From Botryosphaeria dothidea (lineage: Eukaryota; Ascomycota; Dothideomycetes; Botryosphaeriales; Botryosphaeriaceae): DNA of 64,000 nt. Where the stretch lies: contig WWBZ02000062.1 of assembly GCA_011503125.2 (NCBI GenBank), positions 3,162,001 to 3,226,000 on the forward strand. Direction: 5' to 3'. The position numbers and the translations under genes are program-made. Positions 1 to 10,386 of this stretch are shown piece after piece (position 1 is the stretch's first letter; each line of letters begins with the position of its first letter). Below the pieces are notes generated by a model. It searched no databases. It was not told where the DNA came from and was given only the letters and a program-made list of their open reading frames with translations.

Positions 1-112
1 AAGACAAAATTCTTGCGCTCGAAAAGTTCTCCCATGTGGGCAGCAGATCGCGGAGCCAAAAACATCGTGAGGCCTCATCGGTCCAGGTTGATAATGAGCC
101 ACCCCCGACGCC

Positions 113-277
113 ATGGACGGCAACGACACTGAAACACTATCAGCTACCGGTCCTCCTGTTCTGCACGTCTACTCACTCGACAAGTATACCCCTTTCACCT
201 GGTGGTTCGTACAGAACATCGAGTCCAAGGATGTTGTGCTTCACGGAGTCAACCAAATATCAAAGAGCTCGATGTAG
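113..277 (+). CDS. Short ORF with coding-like composition, 54 aa
   Basis: I do not recognise the family. The frame opens at the ATG at 113, runs 54 codons and ends at TAG 275-277. The middle contains PPVLHVYSLDKYTPFTWWF and then VQNIESKDVVLHGV, which has balanced, globular-looking composition (aromatic, acidic and aliphatic residues alternating) unlike the Ser/Arg/Pro-rich translations of surrounding spurious frames. An in-frame TGA lies just upstream of the ATG, so it is not simply the open tail of a longer exon. It could be a small gene, a relic, or the last exon of a gene that starts left of the window with a splice site I cannot place. Confidence 0.3.
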   Translation: MDGNDTETLSATGPPVLHVYSLDKYTPFTWWFVQNIESKDVVLHGVNQISKSSM

Positions 278-297
278 ATGAGACCTACAAATTGATG

Positions 298-594
298 CTA
301 ATCCGCTGAAGAACATGGAGTGGTGGGCCTTCGCCGGAACCGGCTCCCAATCGCTTTGAAGCTAGTTGTTTTGACGTTACCTGGTCCTGGCTGGGGCATT
401 GCGGTCGGAGAAGACTCGGAAGAAGAGGAGGGCGTAAGGTTGTTGTCGCTGGCGGTTCGAGCTGCCGATTTCGCATCGTAAGCGGGTGCAGCCAATGCCT
501 GCCGTGCCTCTAGGCTTTCCTGATTGATCATGGTATCAGGGACCGATGACAGGGAGACGGGAACCAAGGGACTGGTGGTTGATGCAGTATGCAT
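298..594 (-). CDS. Possible small ORF, 98 aa, function unknown
   Basis: The frame starts at ATG 594 (M-H-T-A-S-T-T) and stops at 298. The product is Ser/Thr/Pro/Ala-rich with a basic C-terminal end (FKAIGSRFRRRP). No domain, signal peptide or membrane segment is visible. The frame stays open upstream to about 687. It may be real because its composition resembles fungal disordered tails, but it could equally be a chance frame. It lies head to head with nothing recognisable. Confidence 0.22.
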   Translation of the reverse strand: MHTASTTSPLVPVSLSSVPDTMINQESLEARQALAAPAYDAKSAARTASDNNLTPSSSSESSPTAMPQPGPGNVKTTSFKAIGSRFRRRPTTPCSSAD

Positions 595-2616
595 GCGACC
601 GCATCTGTTGAGTCGACTGGTGTGGCGGTCGTAATGGGCGCTTATAAGCATGTGAAAGCCACACCAACGCTCCTCCGCCTGCCCCACACCACCCGCTCAC
701 CTCAACGATCTCTCTCCGCCCCAACGATGCTCCCCCCGGCTCAACGGCTTCTTCGGCGTAGTGATCGGCCTTTGGATCGCCTTACAAAGCCACCACGCCC
801 CCATTGTCGACCGTGCCCCCACGAATCCATCGAGCTGTTGCGATGCTTCCGAGGATACAGACGTTAAGCCCTAAGCGCCGTCCATTCCTTTCTGCCGGCA
901 TTTCATCACCATTAAAGCCACAATCCATAAACCGTTATTGCCACCCACCCATGAATGTCGCAATAAACCCTCGCGAATGTCTCCTGCTCGATCGATGCGC
1001 TTTCAGTCACCCGCGAGAATCCCTCAGAGGAACAACGACAGTCAGGTGAAAATGACACTCTTGTGTTGGCGAACGGAGGAAGTCCAATATTCGAGGACCA
1101 TTCTGCAACTCGACGGGAGGAGAACGGGGGGGGGGGCAGCGAGGCTTAAGATGTAGAGGGTCGGGATGGTGACAAGATGAGAGGACCGTTGCGAGCAACG
1201 CTACTGATGGAATGACAGGCTGAGCGAACGTAGTGGATAGCTTGATACTATGACATTAGCATGGTGTCGACTGGGTGGCTATTCGACATGTCAGCACCAC
1301 CAGACCATCAACCTTCACTTTGGATAAGTCAGCGATGACACAAGAGTTTGCTCTGGCGCAGAGGTTTCTTTTAAAAAGTAAGAACTGTATTACGTGTCTT
1401 AGCCTGTCGGTGCGGCTTTGTTCTCCTGACGTTACGCATTCCAACATCGGTGCTGAGTAGATCCACGAACGCTTACAAGTCTCATGATAAGGTCGGTTGA
1501 AATGATGGAAGGCATATGCTGAATGTGGGAGCTAGCTGTCTAGTTTCGAACTCTCGAGGGGATTCTCCATTTCGGTTCTCGCATGTGTGGATCTACATAT
1601 GCATGCTCGGCGAAACCCTTTTCCCTTCGCGTCGATCAGTGCATCTCTTCGAGTACTGGATGGCTTGGACATGAATCCATGGCTTGCGTTGAGAAGAGTT
1701 GGCTCACAGGGATGGCTATGAGCACACGAGAGGTCTGCACGGTACTGAGGGTGGGGGAGGTGGCAAAGTGAGTGATGGTAAATTGACCTGCCGGAAGAGG
1801 CAAACTACCACTCAAACCAAGAAATGCGACAAACTATACATATTTGCAGCTCAACACTCAGGCGGTAGGAATTTCTTCGAGAAATTAACGGAAATGCAGC
1901 ACGTACCTTTACTTCATCTGCCTCACGACATTCGTCGCACGACTAGTATTCTCTGTTTGTTTCTACCCGATCGGTAATCATCCAAGACGGGATTCAGGAC
2001 CCTCGACCGTAACATCCTGCAAGATGCTTATTATGCTCCATTCAGCATATATCTGTGCTCATTCAGAGATGATGATTTATTAGTACGTTCGCAGCTGCTA
2101 TTTAGAGGATTTCTGCTGAAGCACGGACATGGACCGAATAAGAAGAGTATAAAAAGAGATTACCATGATCACGTTGTGATAATTTCGGAAACGCAGACCA
2201 ACACCTTGCTCATTGAAACATTTTTGAAGGCAAGAAAGAATCGAAAGGATAGCAAAAGAAAGAGGACCGGTGAAAATATTCTTAGCTTACTCCATAACAC
2301 ACACTTCTCGAACTCCTTGTCCATCCCTCCAATTAAGCAATGCACCAAGCTTGAAATAAGAGGTAACCCGTTTCTAGAACTCCCCTGTTTTCTCTTTCCG
2401 TATTCCCATAGCTTCTCCTGGTTCCCGGAACTCGACATGAGAAGACTCTTTTGAAAAACATGAGAGGAGCTCCGAGCCCCAGATACAACTACCTCGCTCA
2501 ATCAGTCATTCGCTTTTCTTCCTCTTTCTCACCATATCTTTACCCAATTTCACCGCATGTCTGTATTTCTCATCTCGCAACACCCTTCTTTTCTTCTCCT
2601 GTAACTCTGCAACCCT

Positions 2617-3882
2617 CTAAGGCACAACCCCATCATACAACCCCTTCCACAAAAACGCATCCACCCACTCCTCCTCGCTCCCAAACTCCTCCCTCTCAAA
2701 CATCTCCGGCAGCGGCGCCCTAACCTCCCGATGCAGCATCTTCGCGGTGCGCCAGCCAATCCAGCCCGCATGCTCCCAATCCACAACGCCCACGATGCGA
2801 TCCTCGTCGATGATGATGTTGCCCGTGCTCATGTCGTTGTGGGTGAAGCGCGTGTCGTTGTCCGGGTTGTCGAGCGAGTACGCCGCGGCTTCGTCGTCGC
2901 TGCTGGAAGCATCGTCGAAGACGCCGGGCGTGCTGCCCTTGCGGAAACGAGGCGACGCGTCTACCGCGCTGTCCTTGCGCTTCTGCTGCTGTTGCTGTTG
3001 CTGCCATCCGATCCCGACGCGGCCGCCTCCACCAGGCGCAGGCGGCGGGGGCAGCATGAGCTTGCGCTCCCTCGGCGTCAGCGCCCTCGCCCAGATGGCA
3101 CTGTAGTCATCGACAACATAGCTCCTCCGGCCCGTCGGCGACGCGCCCACGTCCAGCAGCGCCACCAGAAACGCCCGCGCCTCCCGCATAAACGCCTCCT
3201 TCCTGCCCCTCGACAGATACGGCCACGCAACCTCCAGACTCACGCCGGGCAGGCGCTCCTGCACCAGCACGTCCCCACCGAGCAACTTCCCCTGGAAAAA
3301 CACCTCGGGGACCCTGATGCCGCCGCCCTTCACGCGCTCCCTGACCAGGCGAATCGCCTCGACCTCGTTGCGGTCGACGCCGCCGTAGTCGCGCCTGCGC
3401 CGGCCCGGCGGCGCGAGGTGGTTCGTCTTGATGACCACGCTGCCCACGGCGAAGATCCAGCGACCCAGCGCCGACGCGGCGTCGTCGTCGACGGGCGACA
3501 GCATCAGCGTCTCCTCGTTGCAGTGCCGCTGCAGCACGGCCTCCCAGTACGCCAGCGCCGGCGCGCTCGTCGAGCAGATGTGCGCCGGGTCTGGGCGGAA
3601 GTCGGTGGCAGACGGCGCGTAGCGGCCGTAGTGCGGCATGTCGCGGTAAGGGTCCGAGGACGGGAGGAGGGTTGGGTCGGTTTCGTAAGGGGAGGGTGTT
3701 GTGGTCGGGCCGCTGGTGGAGGAGGGTGTTCGTGGTAGGTCTTTGTTCGTGGCTGGTGGGGGTGCAGGCGCGTTGAAAGGTGATGCGCTGGGTGCTGGGA
3801 CTTCGGTGAGGGGGGTGAGGTAGCCGTTGGCGGCGACGGCGGTGGGTGGTAGCTTGGAGATGGGTTGAGGTTGAGCAGCCAT
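2617..3882 (-). CDS. APH-family phosphotransferase (aminoglycoside phosphotransferase/choline kinase fold)
   Basis: This is a single-exon 421-aa protein with a protein-kinase-like phosphotransferase fold. It opens with a Pro/Ala-rich, probably disordered N-terminus of about 75 residues. The catalytic loop reads HNDMSTGN (H348, D350, N355), matching the Brenner-type HxDxxxxN motif, and the metal-binding segment is VVDWEHAGW (D368). The lysine/ATP region lies near residues 160-200 (FAVGSVVIKTNH, with the glycine-poor loop usual in fungal APH proteins). A polyglutamine stretch (seven Q, about residue 298) and an acidic insert sit just before the catalytic loop. Fungal genomes hold many such APH proteins of unknown substrate, so antibiotic resistance should not be inferred. 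The ATG at 3882 is the only good start; a 1-kb open frame on the opposite strand is a GC-rich shadow. Confidence 0.85.
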   Translation of the reverse strand: MAAQPQPISKLPPTAVAANGYLTPLTEVPAPSASPFNAPAPPPATNKDLPRTPSSTSGPTTTPSPYETDPTLLPSSDPYRDMPHYGRYAPSATDFRPDPAHICSTSAPALAYWEAVLQRHCNEETLMLSPVDDDAASALGRWIFAVGSVVIKTNHLAPPGRRRRDYGGVDRNEVEAIRLVRERVKGGGIRVPEVFFQGKLLGGDVLVQERLPGVSLEVAWPYLSRGRKEAFMREARAFLVALLDVGASPTGRRSYVVDDYSAIWARALTPRERKLMLPPPPAPGGGGRVGIGWQQQQQQQKRKDSAVDASPRFRKGSTPGVFDDASSSDDEAAAYSLDNPDNDTRFTHNDMSTGNIIIDEDRIVGVVDWEHAGWIGWRTAKMLHREVRAPLPEMFEREEFGSEEEWVDAFLWKGLYDGVVP

Positions 3883-5830
3883 GGTAGCTCAGGTGACGAT
3901 GTTCAATGTCTCGGAAATTTTATCGATGGTAGCTTGTGTGAGATGACAACGTCAGAAGAAGAGTGAAGTGAAGTGGTGAATGAATGGAAGCAATAGTGGC
4001 GAAAGTGCGTGAGATAATGTCGATCGAAAACTGTGGAGAAAGAAGAAGGGAGGTTACACGGTTACGGAGGAAATATGGAGGGATTGGCACGAGGGATGTG
4101 AGGTATACGACAAACCGGAGATCTAGAAGCGCCGTTATCGGGGAAATGTATGCAAGTGAGCATGCTGGGCGCGCGTCTCTTGCTGCAGGTGAAAATCATC
4201 GTGTCTACCACTGGCCAAAACACGCCGTGCGCGCTGCAGTTGAAAAGCAAACGAATACAATTGAGGGTGTTGAAGGCGGTTGAAAGAAGGTCCGAAGAGT
4301 GATTTGCTTTGTCTCCCACCCCCTTGCCACCTCCCGGGAGCTAAGAGGAAGATGGTCGATCACTTACTATATCTCCCAGACACTGCCCCGACACCAATCA
4401 GTACAATGTGAGCGCGATCTGAGCGCAAGCAAGAAGGGAGGCAGGTAAGAGTCGTTCGGTGGCAGCGGGACGCTGAGGTGAAATGGGGAAGCAGGAGGTG
4501 GGCATTAGGTGCACGAAGCCAAAATACGGTCCGTGGATGGATCATTCCATTGCTTCCAGCCCGTTCCTTCCGGGAGCGCTGAGTGCTCGGCGACCGGCGG
4601 GCGGCCCCTTGCAGCTGCCCAACCCCGCTGCCGCCTCGCCCGAACAGCTGCGGCAGCAGCAGGGCAGCCATGCCACGTAACCGCAACGGGTGGTGGACAG
4701 GCGCCGAGCCAAACCCACAATCTGGAACATCGTGCCCAAAGAAAAAAGGAAGTGCGGTAGCCTGAGACTTCGGGGACTCGGCAGCGCTCACGCCGTGTCC
4801 GGGAGTCAGCAGGGCGAGACGCGTAACGACTGGCTGCTCAGCACCGTGCCGCCCTCCAATCAGCCTCGCATCCCTGTCTTCCCCAGCCCGGGCTAGACCC
4901 GTCTCGGCTGAACCTCCTTCCCCCGCACTCCGTCTCCGTCCTGGGCCCCAGCTAGCGGCTCATCGCGCTGCTTAACTTTTCAGCCTCAGCTCTTTCCCCT
5001 CGACCACCCGCCCAAATGGGACAGAAGCACCCCGAAACTCAAAAGCGAAAGCAGTGCAATGCATCTCCCCCGTCGTTCCGCTCTCTGCATTCGGTTATTG
5101 TAGACATTTTTGCCTTTTCAGCTAGCTTTTCGCTTAATACATTTCCCCTAAGCCTGTCAAGGAAGCACTTCGCCCATAGAGCCCCAACGTATCATTCCTC
5201 AACACCCAGCGATGAATGTGCGCGCCAAGAACGATCCCCTGTCAATGGCTAAGAATCATCTTTCCGAGACTGGAGCGTGCGATAAACGAAAAGTGCGCCC
5301 AGATGCCAAATGCCTTGTGGGAAGTCGCAAGAAACCATAGCCACGTGTTTAATGTAGCGACCGAATGCCGATCGAGTCTCTGCCAGCTCGTTGGACCGTG
5401 AACGCGCTGAAATGGAAAGTATGGGCCTAATTGTTGATACAAGAAAGCGAAGAGGAAGAGGAAGAGGAAGAGGAAGAGGAAGAGGAAGAGGAAGAAGAAG
5501 AAGAAAGGATTATGTGGTATTCGTGCCCATCGAGTTAAAAGAGAAGAAAAAACGAGCTTATGAGAGAAGAGGGATTACTACACCATGAACGGTTTCTCGA
5601 GTCAGCAGAGCAAAAGAAATAACGCCCTCTGCTTCCCTCTTTTGGAATGCGTGGGGGTCCATAAACACCCCGGAAATGCCAAATCAACATCCATCAACTA
5701 TACCCACAAATTCCGTCCCTGGTTCGTATCATGGCCAATTGAGCCACGCGAGTGCTGGAACCGGCCTGCCGCGTTGTCTCGTCCGTCATCCGTCATCCGT
5801 CATTGAGTTCCGTCTATGCCGTTGGCTCAG
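3883..5830. other. Intergenic, with purine microsatellite
   Basis: This separates the APH kinase start (-) from the 3' end of the striatin gene (-). The part next to 3882 should contain the kinase promoter and the part next to 5831 the striatin 3' UTR. Open frames at 4360-4791 and 4483-4896 overlap on both strands in GC-rich, low-complexity sequence and show no domain. The only distinct element is the GGAAGA repeat at about 5449-5507. Confidence 0.5.
5449..5507. repeat. (GGAAGA)n purine microsatellite
   Basis: About eight copies of the hexamer GGAAGA run without interruption and then degrade into GAA triplets. The plus strand is pure purine for close to 60 bases. It lies about 320 bp beyond the striatin stop codon in sequence without a supported gene. 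Confidence 0.9.
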
Positions 5831-8565
5831 CTACGAGTGCACCAAGCTCCTGACAAACACCTTCACCACTCCATCACCACCTGCAGAAACAACAAGACGA
5901 CCGTCTTGACTCCAAACAACGCTGCACACACCCTCTCCGCGCATTATGCGGTGGCTGGAAATTTCCTGTGTACAAATGCGTTTTTCGAGCGACCAGAACC
6001 GGATCGATGCATCGTGGCCTGCTGACACGGCTTCGCGTCCATCAGGCGAAAGGTGGAGTGCGGAAATAGCAGCGGGATGCGCAAGCATCGAATATGTACA
6101 TTGACCTGGACGAAACTATCAGTATGCAGTTCAATGCGCCGTTGGGCTTGTCATGACTTACCGCTATTGGCATCGAAGAACCGAATGAATCTGTCTTCGT
6201 GCCCGCTGATGACCACACCTTCAACGCCACCAGCAGTGCCGGTTGCACCATGAAGGCCGCCTTCTTCGTCGCCACTTCCGCGCCCATTTTCCGTGCTGGA
6301 GGCACCGTCTATCGAGGGAACTGCGACCACGGTATTGATACCCGTCTTGCTCGTACCGTCATATGTTTCGCCGCTGGCCATTCCGATGATTTCCTCGCCC
6401 GTGCGCGTGTCGAAGATGAGGATGGACGAGTCCGTGTAGGACACCACGATCGTTTCGCCGGTCTTGGACAGGGGAGTAATGCAGGTCGGTGAGGGTATGC
6501 CCGCACGCTCGATCGAGTGCACCAAGGTGTAATGGAACGGGGTGGAGGTAGCCACGCTGGGCTGGGGTGAGGATGGGAAGTTTGAACCAGACGTGACCGA
6601 ATGTCTGCGGCTGCCACCAACGCCACGTCTCGAGCCAGCTGAGGGAGACACAAGCTGTGGGGGTGCACTGACGGCCCAGATTTTGATTGTACCATCAGCG
6701 GAGCCTGAAGCAAGAAGGACGCGCTCAGGACCACCAAAGTTGCTTGCGCCCCCGCCGAAGAGTTGGCCGCAATTCGAGGGAAGGACACAGACAGCCCACA
6801 CAGCATCGGTATGGCCATCTAACGTTGCTTTCGGATCAACGCGTCCGCGCTCCCAGACCCTTACTGTTGCGTCCTGGCCACCGGAGAATATCCATCCATC
6901 GCCAGTCACCCGACCGCCGGTGGAGAAGCTTGCATTGGACGCAGCCAAAGACGTAACGATGCCCTCGTGTCCTCTATGGGTGAAATAGCTCTGGATATCG
7001 ATGTCCGTGCCGGTGGGTCCATGCTGTCCAGCGATATAGCTGGCTGGTATTATCCATCTTTTAATTGTGCCATCATCGCCTGCGGTGCAGATTTCGGGCT
7101 CCGAGGGGGTGCCTCCTCCCGTAAAAATTACAGAGCGCACGACGTCGAGATGACCTCGGAGCGCAAATCGAACTTTAAATTGTTGAGGGTCAAATTTAGC
7201 GCTTTGTGCCGCAGCGTCCGCCGTGTCGCTTCCTTGACTTCTCCTTCGTGACATTGAGGTTGCACCCGAGCTCTTTCGCCTGTGAGACTGTGGGCCCGAG
7301 CGAGGGGGCGACTTGGCCGGAATGCTGTTAGCGCTTGGAAAAGCGTCCGTGTCTGGTCTCCGAGGCGGCGGGACATCCGGCGGCGGCTCAGGCGGTGGAG
7401 CTGTCTCGTCGAAGTTCCATCCATCTGGATCTTCCGTCACATTTCCCCGAGCACCAATCTGCTCAGCCTCTCTAGCGGAAACCGGCCGGCCGTAGCTGTC
7501 GTAGCTGTGCGTCACCTTTTCAACCTCGTCCTCAGGGACACTAGAAAATCCGGGCTCTGCTTCAACATGTGCCTGGACAGGATCTGAGGCAGAAACTGGG
7601 ATTTGCGGCAAAGACTGTGCGCTTGGCGGTTCTCTCGTCATGAAGGGAGCTTGCTGGGGCAATTGCGAGGTGTGAGTGAGATTCGGAACATCAGCTATGG
7701 ACGGCACAGGGGGCGGCTGATGGTTTGGAATAGGCGCCTGTTGCGGCAGTCCCATTCCAACTCCTTTCTGGCGCTGCTGCTGCAAGTATGCCTCCTCCAG
7801 AGGTAGAGATGGATCATTGTGGTTCAGGAAACCGGTCGAATTCGCCAGGGAGTGGTACTGAGCATGGGAGGGTGGAGGGTGGGAGGGCGGCTGCAAGAGA
7901 TACGAGATCTCCTCGACGCATTTGGTGAGGAATTGTCTCGACTTGTCGCGCTGGGCTTCGCGCTCCTGCTCGGGCGGGTCTTGGGCTTCCGGGTCGATGT
8001 CGAGGAAGGAGTTGTGGTGCTTGTTCGTGGCTGCAAGTACAAGTTAGTATGCGCATCAAGCCCTGGTTTTCAGAACACCTACGCTTCCTCCTGAGATCCG
8101 GGCTGGCGCGCTCCTTGCCCTTGACATCTGCCTTGTCCTGGTCGGCGGGCGGCTTCTCGCCAGCGGCCTGAGCCTTGTTTTTGGCGCGTTCGTTCCTCAC
8201 TACATTTTCTAGCATTTTGACGTGCTTTTCCAGCTGCTCGTTGAGGCGCTTGGCGCTGCGAACCTCGCCCTCCTGCTTCGCGATCTTGGCCTTCATCTCG
8301 GCGCGCTCGATGTCCCAGGCATTGCGGGCTCTCTCGTGGTTGTGCCATTCGAGCTGGAGGAAGCGCATCACACCTGAATTGGAACTGGTCAGTAAGGCAG
8401 CGTGGCGGGTTGGGAGAGCGAGCGGCGGAAGGAATGGCAGATATGGCATGTTGATGCTAGGAGCTTTGACGAACCTTGTAATGTGTACTCGGTGCCGACA
8501 GGGCCCTGGTTCTCAGGCTGCTGTCCGGCGCCGTTACCCATGGCAGAGGGGCTCTGCCAGGCCAT
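5831..8565 (-). CDS. pro11: Striatin homologue (STRIPAK scaffold, WD40)
   Basis: Striatin is the regulatory B-type subunit and scaffold of the STRIPAK PP2A phosphatase complex; in filamentous fungi it is needed for cell fusion and fruiting-body development. Four exons by my reading: 8565-8475, 8373-8083, 8030-6162 and 6105-5831, giving 841 aa. The N-terminus has the striatin signature ([21 protein letters not shown]), followed by a coiled coil (about residues 40-90) with the caveolin-binding-like and dimerisation region, then a long Pro/Gln-rich linker. The C-terminal half is a WD40 propeller with units such as [15 protein letters not shown] and [14 protein letters not shown]. The last exon gives the conserved end ([18 protein letters not shown] to [10 protein letters not shown]). 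Intron phases close exactly across all three junctions. The WD repeats at both ends of the 56-nt last intron join cleanly, so this model is well supported. Confidence 0.95.
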
Positions 8566-9316
8566 GACGCCCGGCGATGTCAGTTGCGGCGGGCGGTGTT
8601 GAGAGCTGGGGCGGGCATGCAGGATGCGGTCTCAGCGCGGAGGAGGTTGGCGGTTGAGTGGAGCTGGGGCCAGGGGCGGCGCGCACGCTGGCAATGGGAA
8701 GGCGGGCGGGAGAGGCTATGCGGGCGGCTCAGTCTATAAATGAAGGCATGCAGCCGGGCGGACGCGAGGTTGGGGCTGGTGTTGAGAGTGGAGTCTGGAG
8801 ATGTGTCGGCGGTCGCGAGTAGCCAGAAGGTGGCAGATCGCTCGCAGCGTTGGTGGTGGCCCGAGCGCAGCCGCCAGCCAGGATTATTTCCCACAGGGCA
8901 GCGTGGCTTTTGTACGGACATACAGCTCGGTCCGCAAAGTGCAGATTCGAACAGCAGCTAATCTGTGCAACAAACTCTATTGCTCGGCACATGCTGAGAA
9001 GCTTGTTTACACTGGCGAACAAGAACAGCGCCTGCACTTGCGTAACGTTCTCTCCTGCATATCCTCGGCCTACAGGAAGCCGCAAAGGATGCATCCACCC
9101 GGAGACGGGCACCATTGGGCGCACGCCAGAGGCGTTCGTGCTAACGATTCAAGATAGCATCTACGGGTCCGCCTTGCCTCGCAGCAGCGAGATCAACTCG
9201 GCCCGGCAGATGTCGTGACATCTGCGGAAACGCCAAGCCGCTAGCTCACAGCCCCGAACCTGCCAAAGGGGACTCCAGATGTCCAGCTTGCCTGCCATCA
9301 CTTCTTCTCGTTCTCG
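8566..9316. other. Striatin upstream region
   Basis: This lies between the striatin start (-) and the 3' end of the small candidate gene at 9317 (-). It should hold the striatin 5' UTR and promoter. The open frames here (for example 8729-9124 on minus) are compositionally biased and carry no recognisable domain. I see no other feature. Confidence 0.45.
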
Positions 9317-9723
9317 TTAGTGCATAGGACCAAGCTGGATCCCGCGCATGGCACCGTTGCTGGAATCTGGGTGTTTGAGGTGAACCCCTGCGAAATCGAA
9401 GCAACAACTGTACCAGATGATGCGCCTCCCGCTTCCGCTTCCTGTGACCGTCTGGAATTGCCCACCGTGCAATGCGGTCCACCTCACAGTGAGGTCTGAT
9501 ACTGGGCCAAAACGTCCTTCAAGCAGATCATCCCCACGATACGTCAAGACACTCCAATCCAGGAACACTATTGGCATTCTCGCCGATGTCGGACGTGCGA
9601 TGTCAGGAACACACCTGATCTGCCGCCAGACTTTGTGTTCTGGCGCATCTTCTGCTCTGAACTGCTTTTCAACGCTTCTATGACATCTCGGTCGTCTACG
9701 CACAATACCTCAGCAGCAGTCAT
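9317..9723 (-). CDS. Possible two-exon gene, 119 aa, function unknown
   Basis: I do not recognise the product. Exon 1 (9723-9615) encodes MTAAEVLCVDDRDVIEALKS and continues; exon 2 (9567-9317) encodes a segment with FLDWSVLTYRGDDLLEGRFG. Each half alone is interrupted, but a 47-nt intron with GT and TAG ends at 9614-9568 restores one frame of exactly 120 codons. Composition in both halves is balanced and coding-like, which is the main support. No signal peptide or membrane segment is visible. It could instead be a decayed gene fragment. It sits about 660 bp beyond the 3' end of the GH76 gene and on the same strand. Confidence 0.38.
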
Positions 9724-10386
9724 GGACTGAATCATTGTACCATCCAATCAGGTGACCAGTATGACTCTCCAAGAGCAACCTATCTCTTAGTGAAATGCAA
9801 GCGTTTCGGGCTGTGCGAGACTTCTCATTGTAATTTGAACTTCTCACGCCTCTCAGTCCACCTGATGCCCTCCCTTCTTCTTGACCTATTCATAAACGCA
9901 CTTTGTTCGATTGACTCCGCCACAAATGGTCATAGAAACCATTGAGCCCAGCTTCATCTCTCAAAAATAATACAGGATTACCACCGTGGACAACGTCGCA
10001 TCTCTAGAACACACTAGGACTCTACTCGGGTTTTGCGTAGGTTTCTGTCCAAGCCATTACAGAGAATATCCCAACTACTATTACTCCAGTCCCTTGCATT
10101 GTACCCAAACCCCTCTGGCGGACAACAACAATTTCGACGACTTCATAAGACAGCGGAAACCGTCCAGCTTTGTCAACAACAAAATGTGACCGTTTCTGAG
10201 TGAAGAGTCAAAGAACTGTCCAGACCTACAGTTGCAAAAGACAAAAAGAAAGGATTGTCTCGTCCTGCAGGAGTCCTTCAGATCTCCGGCCAACGGTGAG
10301 ATAACAAGGATCTGTGCGATATTTCCTCTTACATCGAAGCGACGAACTCATGAAGTCTCCTTTGCCTCCTTCTACCTTCCCCAAGA
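9724..10386. other. Intergenic, AT-richer
   Basis: This lies between the small candidate gene (-) and the 3' end of the GH76 gene (-). It probably includes the GH76 3' UTR. I see no coding frame, RNA gene or repeat. Confidence 0.45.

Larger units (their letters stand above)
1..2616. other. Left flank, no confident gene
   Basis: Apart from the two short ORFs listed separately (113-277 and 298-594) I see no supported gene in this 2.6 kb. A run of 11 G lies at 1126-1136. The remaining open frames are short, lack recognisable domains and have no convincing splice continuation. The last few hundred bases may hold the 3' UTR of the kinase gene on the minus strand that ends at 2617. Confidence 0.5.

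Noticed and set aside
2731..3738. 335-codon plus frame opposite the APH kinase
   Set aside because: Arg/Ala/Val-rich shadow of a GC-rich exon; the minus frame carries the HNDMSTGN and DW motifs.
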